Source: CANLBN01 sp050633825
Lineage (GTDB): Bacteria; Pseudomonadota; Gammaproteobacteria; Pseudomonadales; Cellvibrionaceae
Reading direction: 5' to 3'
Length of the DNA: 35,088 bases
NCBI GenBank assembly: GCA_050633825.1
Contig: JBOEHG010000078.1
Coordinates: 1-35,088, forward strand
Of the stretch, positions 7,544 to 16,829 are shown one piece after another (position 1 is the stretch's first letter; each line of letters starts with the position of its first letter). The translations under genes were made by a program, and so were the position numbers. The notes beneath the pieces were generated by a model that made no database searches, was not told where the DNA came from, and saw only the letters and a list, made by a program, of their open reading frames with translations.

Positions 7544-7559
7544 AAAAAAAGGAGGGCGG

Positions 7560-7588
7560 ATTTTATATGATAAAATAAAATAACACAA
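7560..7588 (-). promoter_or_regulatory. probable sigma-70 promoter of rplM-rpsI
   Basis: On the minus strand TTGTGT (7583-7588) is separated by 17 bases from TAAAAT (7560-7565). The surrounding DNA is AT-rich. The predicted start would give a leader of about 60 bases. Confidence 0.55.
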
Positions 7589-7633
7589 GCCTGATTTTTA
7601 AGCGAATCAACACACTTATAATGCTAACTTTTA

Positions 7634-8869
7634 TTACTGAGCTATCTTTAATTGCTTTTTCAAAGCTTCGACCCACTCAACGATTAGCGGGCTCCAACGC
7701 CATGATTGCGCTTTTTCAACTGAGCGTACTGACATACGCTCCGCCAGGGCATCATCTTCAGCAAGCGTATCCATATACTGGGCAATTTCGGTAGTAATAT
7801 GATCAACACTAACAGGTTCAACCAAGTAACCTGTTTCTCCATGATCAACTAGCAATTGAGGGCCACCCCAATCTAAACAAATGGCAGGCAAACCCAAAGT
7901 CATCGATTCTTGCACGACAATACCGTTGGCATCTTCCATACTCGGCAACACAAAGCCACGGTAATCATTCATGGATTTAATCAGATCCGCATGATCCACA
8001 TACCAACCCAAGAAATTCACGCGATCAGAGACACCCAGCTCTTCAGCTAAGAGCTTACATTTTTCAAGTTCTGGCCCCTGTCCAACAATATCTAAAACAA
8101 TCGGTGTTTTTGTTTTTGGTAAACTACGAATAATCAGCGCCGTTCCCTTATGAAAAACAAGACGACCAAAATGGATAAATTTATAATTATTACCACTATG
8201 AACAACACGTTCACGCTGAAGCAGCTCATCTTTGATACCACAATCAAGAGAATCGATCATAATATTTTCAGGGCAACCTGCGGCCAGTAGTGAAGATGTG
8301 GTTCTCTCGCCACCGGCACATAAAATAGCGTCCGCTTTGGTAATACCTTTAAAGAACAAGCGATTAACTCTTTGTAATGGTAAATGCAGCAAACGCCTAA
8401 ACTTAATCACAAACTTTTCATGGTGCTGAAAAATAGGCGGATAATAAATATTGCCATTAATAGGACCAAAGCAGTTTTTATAAATGGAAGAAACAGTACG
8501 GGGGATAACAGGAGAATTCGGTTCCGTTTGCCAGACAATCACATCCTTAGAATTTTCTTTCCCCAATTCGACTGCTAAGGCCTCTGCTTTTTTTACGACA
8601 TTGCGGCTAAATATCCAATTCAAAAATATACCCGTCAACTTACTTTTTGCCAACAACTTATCAAGCCATGTATCTTCTATATAGTAAACATTATCCAACT
8701 TTAATCGATCACTCAACTCACCTTTATTTCGTTCATGAGTTATCTGGATAGTATTCGGGTATGCCTTTTTACATTCTGTAAAAATATTGAGTGCCTTCAT
8801 GGCTTCACCACCCATTTGTTCAGACACATTCGGTGCAGCAAGAATAATTAGTGTATTATCAGAATCCAT
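7634..8869 (-). CDS. GT4-like (GT-B fold) glycosyltransferase
   Basis: A 411-residue protein with a C-terminal Rossmann half typical of glycosyltransferase family 4: FIHFGRLVFHKGT (231-243), DIVGQGPE (260-267) and LPSMEDANGIVVQESMTLG (308-326). In that last motif the first glutamate of the usual E-x7-E pair is replaced by D313, while E321 is kept. The N-terminal half is divergent, so neither acceptor nor sugar can be named; with GDP-mannose and dTDP-rhamnose genes next door, mannose or rhamnose are likely donors. It follows manC by 101 bases but an intrinsic terminator stands between them. A GAGG ribosome site lies 5 bases before the ATG. It is the only added-sugar transferase in this locus. 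Confidence 0.85.
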   Translation of the reverse strand: MDSDNTLIILAAPNVSEQMGGEAMKALNIFTECKKAYPNTIQITHERNKGELSDRLKLDNVYYIEDTWLDKLLAKSKLTGIFLNWIFSRNVVKKAEALAVELGKENSKDVIVWQTEPNSPVIPRTVSSIYKNCFGPINGNIYYPPIFQHHEKFVIKFRRLLHLPLQRVNRLFFKGITKADAILCAGGERTTSSLLAAGCPENIMIDSLDCGIKDELLQRERVVHSGNNYKFIHFGRLVFHKGTALIIRSLPKTKTPIVLDIVGQGPELEKCKLLAEELGVSDRVNFLGWYVDHADLIKSMNDYRGFVLPSMEDANGIVVQESMTLGLPAICLDWGGPQLLVDHGETGYLVEPVSVDHITTEIAQYMDTLAEDDALAERMSVRSVEKAQSWRWSPLIVEWVEALKKQLKIAQ

Positions 8870-8903
8870 AAAAACCTCAATTTAATAACAACCCGTTATC
8901 ATT

Positions 8904-8930
8904 AAAAAACCCCTGCTTTATACAGAGGTT
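8904..8930 (-). terminator. intrinsic terminator after manC, before the glycosyltransferase
   Basis: On the minus strand AACCTCTG pairs with CAGGGGTT (one G-U pair) around a 7-base loop and runs into TTTTTT. Only 34 bases separate it from the next start codon, so the downstream gene probably depends on partial read-through. Confidence 0.75.
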
Positions 8931-8970
8931 TCTATTATTTACATTAAATATTGCGAAATAAAGTTAAAAG

Positions 8971-10380
8971 CTAACTTCTACCGTAGACATCTTCCAGCCT
9001 GACAATATCATCTTCACCCAAGTAAGAGCCAGACTGAACCTCAATAATTTCTAAAGGAAACTTGCCTGGGTTAGCTAGCTGATGAGTTTCCCCTAAAGGA
9101 ATATAGGTCGACTGATTTTCACTGAGCAACATTGTTTTATCACCACAGCGAACCTGAGCGGTCCCCTGAACAACAATCCAATGTTCTGCACGGTGATGAT
9201 GCATTTGCAATGACAATTGCGCACCCGGGTTAACAACAATACGTTTTACCTGAAAACGCTCTCCAAAATCAATCGAATCATAGTAACCCCATGGACGATA
9301 GACTTTTCGATGCAAGCTGCTCTCACTTCGGTTGTCTTTTTTCAGCTGACCAACAATTGATTTTACATCTTGCACGTGATCTTTGTGAGACACCATAATA
9401 GCATCATCAGTCTCTACGACTACGGTATGCTCAAGACCAATTGTTGCAATCAATTTATGTTCAGATTGTATATAACAATCTTTGGTATCTTTGGTAAGCA
9501 CATCACCTTTAGCTACGTTACCGTCAGCATCCTTTTCAGACACTTCCCATAAGGCCGACCATGAACCAACATCACTCCACTCTGCGTCTAATGGAACCAT
9601 AACGGCGTCTTGTGTTTTTTCCATCACTGCATAATCGATAGAATCATCAGGACACAGTTTAAATGCTTCAGCATCAAGGCGCGTGAAATCCAAGTCTTTA
9701 GATTCGCCAGCAATAGCATTACGACAAGCAGCGACCATTTCAGAATTAAATTTCTCTAACTCTTCTAAATAACGGGATGCTTTAAACATAAACATACCGC
9801 TATTCCATAAATAATTGCCCGATGCAAGGTAGGACTCTGCTGTTGCTTTATCCGGCTTTTCAACAAAGGCATCAACACCGTGCACATCTTTATCTATCAG
9901 TACACCGGCTTTAACATACCCGTAACCCGTTTCTGCTGCTGTTGGCACAATACCAAAAGTAACCAGCTTACCCTGCTCCGCTTGCTCTTTAGCAACAGCA
10001 ACTGCTTTTTCAAATTCAGGAATATTTTTGATTACATGATCCGCCGGCAAGACCAACAATGTTGCTTCCGGCTGAGACAATGCGGCCAAAGCAATTGCTG
10101 GCGCAGTATTGCGCCCAAAGGGCTCTAAAATAATATCACTGGATTGCACATCAATTGCGCGCAACTGTTCGGCCACCATAAAGCGATGTTCTTCGTTACA
10201 AACAATTAGAGGTGAATCAATCTCCACCTTTTCAGAGTCAAAAGCCAACAAACGGCTTACCGTCTCTTGCAACATGGTCTGCTCTGAAGTTAACGGTAAA
10301 AACTGCTTGGGGTATAACGATCGTGAATATGGCCATAAACGCGTACCCGATCCACCCGACAAAATAACCGGCATAACCAT
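8971..10380 (-). CDS. manC: Mannose-1-phosphate guanylyltransferase / mannose-6-phosphate isomerase
   Basis: A 469-residue bifunctional enzyme that makes GDP-mannose and, through its C-terminal cupin, interconverts fructose-6-P and mannose-6-P. The nucleotidyltransferase domain has the signature LSGGSGTRLWP (7-17) with YPKQF (23-27), and FVEKP at 172-176. The type II isomerase domain holds the metal site QMHHHRAEHW (392-401) and YIPLGETHQLANPG (426-439). Length fits the ManC/AlgA/XanB family. The first ATG is chosen because AGGA lies 8 bases upstream; a second in-frame ATG two codons later has poorer spacing. It follows rmlD by 11 bases, so it belongs to the rml transcription unit, and it needs mannose-1-P from ManB. 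Confidence 0.96.
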   Translation of the reverse strand: MVMPVILSGGSGTRLWPYSRSLYPKQFLPLTSEQTMLQETVSRLLAFDSEKVEIDSPLIVCNEEHRFMVAEQLRAIDVQSSDIILEPFGRNTAPAIALAALSQPEATLLVLPADHVIKNIPEFEKAVAVAKEQAEQGKLVTFGIVPTAAETGYGYVKAGVLIDKDVHGVDAFVEKPDKATAESYLASGNYLWNSGMFMFKASRYLEELEKFNSEMVAACRNAIAGESKDLDFTRLDAEAFKLCPDDSIDYAVMEKTQDAVMVPLDAEWSDVGSWSALWEVSEKDADGNVAKGDVLTKDTKDCYIQSEHKLIATIGLEHTVVVETDDAIMVSHKDHVQDVKSIVGQLKKDNRSESSLHRKVYRPWGYYDSIDFGERFQVKRIVVNPGAQLSLQMHHHRAEHWIVVQGTAQVRCGDKTMLLSENQSTYIPLGETHQLANPGKFPLEIIEVQSGSYLGEDDIVRLEDVYGRS

Positions 10381-10391
10381 AATGATAGTCC

Positions 10392-11288
10392 TTATTGAGA
10401 TTTCATATTATTGATAAATGTATCCAAACCTTTTGACCAATGCGGTAAAGGAGCACCCATAAATTTTTCTAACTTTTCCGTTGCTAAAACAGAATATGCT
10501 GGACGTGGCGCAGGCGTAGGATACTGTGATGAAGGAATAGCTGAAAGCGCTGGCTGTTTTTCTAAAACCCCCAATGCAAAAGCCTTCTCAAAAATAGCTT
10601 TGGCAAAATCATACCAGCTAGTTTCACCTTCGCTGCTGCAGTGATAAATACCCCAAGGTAAAGTCTGATCATTTTCATAGGCGGTAACAAACGATTCTAT
10701 CGCCGTAACAATATCGCCAACATAACTGGGGCGCCCAACTTGATCCTCAACTACGCTGAGCTGGTCACGGTCTGCACCTAGCCTTAACATTGTTTTAACA
10801 AAGTTATTTCCTTGTTCACCAAAGACCCAGCTCGTTCGTAAAATAATGTATTGATCCATACGGTCTTGAATGGCTTTTTCACCGGCTAATTTCGTTTCAC
10901 CATAAATACCCAGAGGCTTTACTGAATCATTTTCCTGATACGGGGATGTGGCCGTACCATCAAACACATAGTCAGTGGAAATATGTAGCAAAGGAATAGC
11001 AAGCCCAGCACACGAACCTGCCATCGCAGCCACACTCTGGTGATTAACCAAGTCGGCCAAGTCTTTTTCTTTCTCCGCATTATCAACAGCGGTATAAGCA
11101 CAGGCGTTGATCACTAGATCTGGCTTAAGCGATTTTACCTGTTGAGCAACCGCGTCAGGTTGAGAAAAATCAACATCATTACGGGTCAATGAAATTACAA
11201 CATAACCAGCCTGTGTCAGAGCTTCCGCACAATCAGTACCAACCTGACCAGCCGCTCCGAATAAAGCGATTTTCATTTTCTCTGACAT
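10392..11288 (-). CDS. rmlD: dTDP-4-dehydrorhamnose reductase
   Basis: The last enzyme of dTDP-L-rhamnose synthesis, an NAD(P)H-dependent extended SDR of 298 residues. It shows the nucleotide motif GAAGQVG (11-17), STDYVFDGT (104-112), and the catalytic Y129-x3-K133 in YGETK. SWVFGEQGNNFV (153-164) and RPSYVGDI (186-193) are family stretches. The ATG at 11288 overlaps the rmlC stop by one base (TAATG), pointing to translational coupling; an alternative ATG four codons later would match the usual family N-terminus (MKIALFG) as well. Confidence 0.96.
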   Translation of the reverse strand: MSEKMKIALFGAAGQVGTDCAEALTQAGYVVISLTRNDVDFSQPDAVAQQVKSLKPDLVINACAYTAVDNAEKEKDLADLVNHQSVAAMAGSCAGLAIPLLHISTDYVFDGTATSPYQENDSVKPLGIYGETKLAGEKAIQDRMDQYIILRTSWVFGEQGNNFVKTMLRLGADRDQLSVVEDQVGRPSYVGDIVTAIESFVTAYENDQTLPWGIYHCSSEGETSWYDFAKAIFEKAFALGVLEKQPALSAIPSSQYPTPAPRPAYSVLATEKLEKFMGAPLPHWSKGLDTFINNMKSQ

Positions 11289-11830
11289 TAATTTTGCTCA
11301 CGTAATTGTTTTAGTGTTGACGCCTCTTGATCTTTTCCCGACAACTGTGGGTTATCTAGCGGCCAATCAATACCCACATCCGGGTCACTCCAAAGTAAAC
11401 TACCTTCATCACTAGGATCGTAATAGTCAGTGCACTTGTATTCAAAGTCCGCTGTTTCAGACAACACTAAAAAACCATGCGCATAACCGGGTGGCACCCA
11501 AAACTGCCGCTTGTTTTGTTCACTTAAGATAACACCTTCATACTGACCATAGGTCGCCGACTCAGGATTAATATCGACTGCCACATCAAAGACTTCACCA
11601 CTAACAACGCGCACTAATTTGCCTTGCGGCTTTGTCTTTTGGAAATGCAAGCCGCGAAGAACACCTTTAGCCGATCGCGAATGATTATCCTGAACAAACT
11701 CTAATTCTATTCCTGCTAGATCTCGATAACGTTCCTTTTGAAAGGTTTCAAGAAAAAAGCCACGCTCATCACCAAACACTTTAGGCTCAATAATAACGAC
11801 GCCGGGTAGCTTTGTTTTAATTACGTTCAT
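11288..11830 (-). CDS. rmlC: dTDP-4-dehydrorhamnose 3,5-epimerase
   Basis: A 180-residue cupin that epimerises dTDP-4-keto-6-deoxyglucose at C3 and C5. Recognisable are the opening GDERGFFLETF (20-30), the catalytic His in RGLHFQ (H62), DVAVDI (82-87), WVPPGYAHGF (111-120), and YKCTDYY (131-137) with the second catalytic residue Y131. Length and motifs are standard. It starts 6 bases after rmlA and overlaps rmlD by one base. Confidence 0.97.
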   Translation of the reverse strand: MNVIKTKLPGVVIIEPKVFGDERGFFLETFQKERYRDLAGIELEFVQDNHSRSAKGVLRGLHFQKTKPQGKLVRVVSGEVFDVAVDINPESATYGQYEGVILSEQNKRQFWVPPGYAHGFLVLSETADFEYKCTDYYDPSDEGSLLWSDPDVGIDWPLDNPQLSGKDQEASTLKQLREQN

Positions 11831-11836
11831 ATCAAT

Positions 11837-12703
11837 TTAAAACTCAAGTATATCCAATAAATATTTTCCATAACCGCTTTTAACCAACGGTTTAGCCAAT
11901 TCACGCACCTGATCTTCAGTGATCCAGCCCATACGCCAAGAAACCTCTTCAGGGCAAGCGACTTTTAAACCCTGGCGATGCTCTAAAATTTGAACAAATT
12001 GGCCCGCTTCCATTAGTGAATCATGAGTTCCTGTATCCAACCAAGCATTTCCCCGACCCATCATCTCAACGGATAGATTGCCTTTTTCTAAATACACACG
12101 ATTGACGTCAGTAATTTCTAACTCACCTCGAGGAGACGGTTTAATAGATTTTGCAATATCAACGACTTGATTATCATAGAAATAAAGGCCCGTGACAGCA
12201 TAACGCGACTTAGGCTTCTCTGGTTTTTCTTCAATACTGATCGCTTTACCGTTATCGTCAAATTCGACAACACCAAAACGCTCAGGGTCTGTCACAGGAT
12301 AAGCAAAGACAGTCCCACCTTGTTCTTGTGCTGCGGCTCGCTGTAACGACTGACTTAAACCGTGGCCAAAAAATAAGTTATCACCCAATACCAAAGCACA
12401 AGAATCACCATCAATAAACTTTTCACCGATGATAAATGCTTGCGCAAGACCATCTGGAGAAGGTTGCACTTCATATGAAATAGAAATACCCCATTGCGCA
12501 CCATCACCGAGCATACGCTCAAAACGATCAATATCTTCAGGGGTTGAAATAATCAACACATCTCGAATACCCGCCAACATTAACGTTGTTAAGGGATAAT
12601 AAATCATAGGCTTATCGTAAACAGGCAATAACTGCTTACAAACACCCAGAGTAATAGGGTGCAGACGAGTGCCGGATCCTCCAGCCAATATAATACCTTT
12701 CAT
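11837..12703 (-). CDS. rmlA: Glucose-1-phosphate thymidylyltransferase
   Basis: The first enzyme of dTDP-rhamnose synthesis, joining dTTP and glucose-1-P. The 288-residue protein begins MKGIILAGGSGTRLHP and continues KQLLPVYDKPMIYYPL, the substrate-binding signature of the family; GDN at 107-109 is the metal site. The ATG has a strong Shine-Dalgarno (AAGGAG, 6 bases upstream). It is the second gene of the rmlBACD block, 23 bases after rmlB, and is the pathway step normally inhibited by dTDP-rhamnose. Confidence 0.97.
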   Translation of the reverse strand: MKGIILAGGSGTRLHPITLGVCKQLLPVYDKPMIYYPLTTLMLAGIRDVLIISTPEDIDRFERMLGDGAQWGISISYEVQPSPDGLAQAFIIGEKFIDGDSCALVLGDNLFFGHGLSQSLQRAAAQEQGGTVFAYPVTDPERFGVVEFDDNGKAISIEEKPEKPKSRYAVTGLYFYDNQVVDIAKSIKPSPRGELEITDVNRVYLEKGNLSVEMMGRGNAWLDTGTHDSLMEAGQFVQILEHRQGLKVACPEEVSWRMGWITEDQVRELAKPLVKSGYGKYLLDILEF

Positions 12704-12726
12704 AGTAGACTCCTTTAGACTAATAC

Positions 12727-13785
12727 TTACAGAACGCCTAAACGTTCACCTTGGTATGAGCCATCTAACACACGGCTCCACCAGTTTTCATTATTCAAAT
12801 ACCATTCCACTGTTTTGCGGATACCAGTTTCAAATGTTTCTTCAGGGACCCAACCCAACTCTTTCTGTATTTTTGACGCATCGATGGCATAACGCACATC
12901 GTGCCCAGGGCGATCAGCAACAAAAGTAATCAAGTCTTCATAAAGTGTAATTCCTTCAGGCTTTTCAGGTGCCAATTCATCCAAAATTGAACAAATTGTT
13001 TTAACAACTTCAATGTTACGGCGCTCATTATGACCACCGATATTATAAGTTTCACCTACCACACCCTCGGCAACCACTTTATAAAGAGCACGGGCATGAT
13101 CTTCAACAAATAGCCAATCACGAATTTGGGAGCCATCGCCATAAATGGGAAGAGGCTTACCAGCCAAAGCATTGAGAATAATAAGCGGAATTAGCTTTTC
13201 AGGAAAATGGAAAGGTCCGTAGTTATTAGAACAATTCGTTACCAAGGTTGGCAGATTGTAGGTACGCTGCCAGGCTCTAACCAAATGGTCAGAAGATGCT
13301 TTACTAGCAGAATAAGGCGAACTGGGCTCATAGCTAGTCGTTTCTGTAAACAACCCTTCTGGACCAAGGTCTCCATACACTTCATCTGTTGATATATGGT
13401 GAAAGCGAAACCGCTCTTGGCTTTTTTCATCCAAGCCTGAAAAATAAGTACGTGTTTCTTCAAGTAAGTTATAAGTACCCACAACGTTTGTAGTAATAAA
13501 CTCACCAGGCCCATCAATAGAGCGATCAACATGGGATTCAGCTGCCAAATGCATTACCGCATCGGGTTTGTATTGTTTAAAAATACGCGCAACCTCATTG
13601 CGATCGCAAATATCGACTTGCTCAAAAGAATAACGTTCGGAACTTTCAATAGCACTTAAAGATTCGAGATTACCGGCATAAGTTAACTTATCAACATTCA
13701 CTACTGATGATTCCGTATTGTCGATAATATGCCTTATGACCGCAGACCCGATAAAACCGGCGCCACCTGTAACAAGAATTTTCAT
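12727..13785 (-). CDS. rmlB: dTDP-glucose 4,6-dehydratase
   Basis: A 352-residue extended SDR that makes dTDP-4-keto-6-deoxyglucose. It has the NAD motif GGAGFIGS (7-14), the active site STDEVYGD (132-139, with D134 and E135 acting in the dehydration step) and YSASK (Y158, K162). SNNYGPFHFPEKLIP (186-200) is a typical substrate-side stretch. The Shine-Dalgarno AAGGA lies 7 bases before the ATG. It follows the WcaJ-type gene by 20 bases. Confidence 0.97.
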   Translation of the reverse strand: MKILVTGGAGFIGSAVIRHIIDNTESSVVNVDKLTYAGNLESLSAIESSERYSFEQVDICDRNEVARIFKQYKPDAVMHLAAESHVDRSIDGPGEFITTNVVGTYNLLEETRTYFSGLDEKSQERFRFHHISTDEVYGDLGPEGLFTETTSYEPSSPYSASKASSDHLVRAWQRTYNLPTLVTNCSNNYGPFHFPEKLIPLIILNALAGKPLPIYGDGSQIRDWLFVEDHARALYKVVAEGVVGETYNIGGHNERRNIEVVKTICSILDELAPEKPEGITLYEDLITFVADRPGHDVRYAIDASKIQKELGWVPEETFETGIRKTVEWYLNNENWWSRVLDGSYQGERLGVL

Positions 13786-13805
13786 TAATTATTCCTTATA
13801 CCGCG

Positions 13806-15242
13806 TTAATAAATGTCTTTCGAAAATAAAGTGAAAGGAGTTTTAACTAAAATTTTAATATCTAACCACAACGACCAATTGTTAATATAATCCATATCAT
13901 ATTCAGCTCGTTTATGCATTTTGTCATCGGTCTCGGTTTCACCACGACAGCCGTTAATTTGAGCTAAACCAGTGATTCCCGGCTTAATTCTGTGACGAGC
14001 AAGGTAACTGCCTATTTTTTCACGATAGTGATCATTGTGAGCAACCGCATGTGGCCGTGGACCAACTAAGGACATATTACCAAACAAAACATTAAATAAT
14101 TGTGGCAATTCATCAATAGAGGTTCTGCGAATAAAGCCCCCTATAGGGGTAATTCTGGAATCAGTTTTCTTGGCTTGAGTAACAGTCCCTTTTTGCTCTT
14201 CATGCATATACATACTGCGAAACTTCCACACTTTAAATACATGCCCATCCCAGCCATGACGCTCCTGCTTAAAAATAATGGGGCCTGAGGATGTCAATTT
14301 AACGATGGCAGCAATGGTTAATAACAAAGGTGACAGCAGTAAAATTAATAGCGCGGCAACAACACGATCCATAATTTCTTTAAAGAAAATACCCGTTCGA
14401 GTTGACGTTAACGGGCTTTCATTTAAGCAAACAAGTGGCAAACCAGCCACCTCACGAACAGAATGGTTCAATAGCTGTAGCGCATAAATATCAGGCACCC
14501 AGATCAGGTCAACATTCAACTTAAGAAGCTCTTTGTGCAAGGTTTCAATTTTATTGGATTGCTCCAAAGGAACAGCAATATAGACACGGCGAATATCATA
14601 CTCAAGTACGACTCGACTAATATCGTCCAAATCACCTAAGCAGGCGGTATGGTTCGGCGTCTCATCGTAGATTTGAAAGTCATAACACGACACAAAACCA
14701 ACAACACGATCTGGCAGCCATTTATTATTGTTGATCTTAGCAGCCAAATGACAACCTAAACGACCATTGCCCACAACAACAGAGCGAATAATGGGAGAGA
14801 AACGATCGCGAACCAAGCCCACTGTATGCAACATAATGGCATACACAACCATTTGTAATATAAAACCTAACACGGCCCAGAGCAGAAAAACTTCACGAGA
14901 AAAAATAGTGGATGTTTTGGTAATAAACGCAAGAAACACCAACAACAGCAAAAACATTGCCCATGCGACGAACAGGCGAGACCAACCATCTCGCAATGAG
15001 CCTGAACGACGGTAAACCCCATGAACACCGTAAATAACCAGCAGCAGCAGTGATGTAATAACTGCGAGCAAGCGATAAGGCAGCTCGATCGAGCCTAGCT
15101 TGAGATAGGTCAACAGCAAAAGCAGGCCGGTAACTAAACCAACATCAACCAATAGCTGAAACCAATAGATCAACGACTCATGCTTTTTAAGCAAACGCCG
15201 ACGACGACCCAACTGATTATAACCTTGAGACAACGCTTCCAT
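13806..15242 (-). CDS. wcaJ: Undecaprenyl-phosphate sugar-phosphate transferase (WcaJ-type)
   Basis: A 478-residue polyprenyl glycosylphosphotransferase that puts the first sugar-1-phosphate, most often glucose from UDP-glucose, on undecaprenyl phosphate. The N-terminal half has four hydrophobic segments (about 25-47, 57-77, 91-109, 117-140), followed by a cytosolic CoA-binding-like domain (about 150-270: VVGNGRLG). The catalytic C-terminal part begins with a hydrophobic hairpin (292-316) and shows KFRSM (340-344), DELPQ (377-381), GPRP (394-397) and PGITG (421-425). The full-length architecture suggests the WcaJ rather than the short WbaP/PglC form. The sugar is inferred from the nearby galU; a hexose other than glucose is possible. 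Confidence 0.92.
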   Translation of the reverse strand: MEALSQGYNQLGRRRRLLKKHESLIYWFQLLVDVGLVTGLLLLLTYLKLGSIELPYRLLAVITSLLLLVIYGVHGVYRRSGSLRDGWSRLFVAWAMFLLLLVFLAFITKTSTIFSREVFLLWAVLGFILQMVVYAIMLHTVGLVRDRFSPIIRSVVVGNGRLGCHLAAKINNNKWLPDRVVGFVSCYDFQIYDETPNHTACLGDLDDISRVVLEYDIRRVYIAVPLEQSNKIETLHKELLKLNVDLIWVPDIYALQLLNHSVREVAGLPLVCLNESPLTSTRTGIFFKEIMDRVVAALLILLLSPLLLTIAAIVKLTSSGPIIFKQERHGWDGHVFKVWKFRSMYMHEEQKGTVTQAKKTDSRITPIGGFIRRTSIDELPQLFNVLFGNMSLVGPRPHAVAHNDHYREKIGSYLARHRIKPGITGLAQINGCRGETETDDKMHKRAEYDMDYINNWSLWLDIKILVKTPFTLFSKDIY

Positions 15243-15410
15243 AGTGTTTTAAATTACCTCAAGAACCCGAAATAACGACATAAAACAAACCGATCTCTTT
15301 GTAAAACAAAGGAGTTTTGCAATAGCCTTCCTGGAAAGTACGACGACAGTAGTATAGACAACAATAGTAAAAGTGGTGATTGCATATCAGCCGCAATAGA
15401 TTAAACGAGA

Positions 15411-15416
15411 ATTATA
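15411..15416 (-). promoter_or_regulatory. possible -10 box in the manB-wcaJ gap
   Basis: The 220-base gap between manB and the WcaJ-type gene holds a perfect TATAAT on the minus strand. No matching -35 hexamer is seen at the right distance, so a separate promoter for the wcaJ-rml genes is only possible. Confidence 0.3.
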
Positions 15417-15462
15417 TCCTACTTGGCCCAATAGCTGTATGTTAGCGTCAAAATTAAGACTA

Positions 15463-16812
15463 TCAACCCCGAATCATAGCTAGAAGCTCATCGCGCTTAG
15501 CTTCCATTAGTGCTGTGTCGGCTCTGGACTCTACATTTAATCGAACAACAGGCTCAGTGTTGGACATTCTCACATTGAAGCGCCAGTCACTAAACTGCAT
15601 TGAAAGACCATCAACATGCTCTGTTTCAATAGATTCATCCTGATAACGAGCTTCAATATCAGCCAATAACTGCTTAGGGTCGCTCACTTTGCTATTAATT
15701 TCGCCACTACAGGGAAAAGCACTCATACGATCATCCACAAGTTGAGACAATGTTTTACCACTGACACAAATAAGCTCAACAACTAAAAGCCAAGGGATCA
15801 TACCGCTATCACAGTAGGCAAAATCACGAAAATAATGATGAGCGCTCATCTCACCACCGTAGATAGCATCCTCTAAACGCATACGCTCTTTAATAAAGGC
15901 GTGGCCCGTTTTACTTTGAATCGGCTTCCCGCCAGCAGCACTGACCAAGTCTTCAGTATTCCAAGTCAAACGAGGGTCGTGAACAATGGATGATCCTGGC
16001 GCTTTGGCTAAAAATGCTTCTGCCAGCATACCGACGAGATAGTAGCCTTCAATAAAGCGACCATTTTCATCAAAGAAAAAGCAACGATCAAAATCACCAT
16101 CCCACGCGATACCTAAATCAGCCCCGCTCGCTTTAACAGCATCAATAGTAGCCGGACGATTATGCTCTTCTAAAGGGTTAGGAATACCATTAGGAAAACT
16201 GCCATCGGGTTGATGGTGAACTTTAACTAATTCAAAAGGTAAATGTTTCTCAAGCTCATCCATGGCCAAGCCTGCCCCACCATTACCGGGGTTGGAAACG
16301 ATCTTAAGGGGTTTCAAATTAGCCGTATTAACATAACCGAGCAAGTGCTCAATATAAGCTGGCCGGCTATCTAAGTGGGTTACCTTACCTTTAGAAGTCA
16401 CATCTGCAAAGCGGCCCTGCTCTGCTAACGCTTTAATATCAAACAAACCCGTGTCACCACTGATAGGTCTGGAGCCTTCGCGCACAAATTTCATCCCATT
16501 ATAGTCCATGGGATTATGACTCGCAGTAACACAAATGCCCCCATCAACAGGGTTATTAAAGGTCGCAAAGTACACTTCTTCAGTGCCACATTGGCCGATA
16601 TGCAGTACATCAGCACCACCATCTGTGATGCCATCAACCAAGGCATTAGTCAGACTTTCACTGGTGAGTCGGATATCGTGACCAACGACAACCGTTTTAG
16701 CCTCTAGATGTTGGACAAAAGCTCGCCCAATACGGTAGGCCACTTCTTCATTTAATTGCTCGGGAACCCGGCCACGAATATCATAAGCCTTAAAGCAAGT
16801 CAGCTCTGCCAT
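15463..16812 (-). CDS. manB: Phosphomannomutase (CpsG/ManB type)
   Basis: A 449-residue alpha-D-phosphohexomutase converting mannose-6-P to mannose-1-P for ManC. It begins MAELTCFKAYDIRG, closely like E. coli CpsG, and has the phosphoserine loop TASHNP (96-101, S98), the metal loop DGDFDR (238-243), the sugar loop GGEMSAHHYF (319-328) and the C-terminal phosphate loop RMSNTEPVVRL. I start at the ATG at 16812 rather than the TTG at 16815, because GGAAG lies 8 bases before the ATG and homologues begin MxxLTCFKAYDIRG. It follows galU by 17 bases. Confidence 0.96.
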   Translation of the reverse strand: MAELTCFKAYDIRGRVPEQLNEEVAYRIGRAFVQHLEAKTVVVGHDIRLTSESLTNALVDGITDGGADVLHIGQCGTEEVYFATFNNPVDGGICVTASHNPMDYNGMKFVREGSRPISGDTGLFDIKALAEQGRFADVTSKGKVTHLDSRPAYIEHLLGYVNTANLKPLKIVSNPGNGGAGLAMDELEKHLPFELVKVHHQPDGSFPNGIPNPLEEHNRPATIDAVKASGADLGIAWDGDFDRCFFFDENGRFIEGYYLVGMLAEAFLAKAPGSSIVHDPRLTWNTEDLVSAAGGKPIQSKTGHAFIKERMRLEDAIYGGEMSAHHYFRDFAYCDSGMIPWLLVVELICVSGKTLSQLVDDRMSAFPCSGEINSKVSDPKQLLADIEARYQDESIETEHVDGLSMQFSDWRFNVRMSNTEPVVRLNVESRADTALMEAKRDELLAMIRG

Positions 16813-16829
16813 CAATTAATCTTCCTGTT

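Noticed and set aside
15243..15462. JUMPstart/ops element before the WcaJ-type gene
   Set aside because: The GGCGGTAG core was not found in this gap; only a -10-like TATAAT and a small CTTTG/CAAAG hairpin are present.
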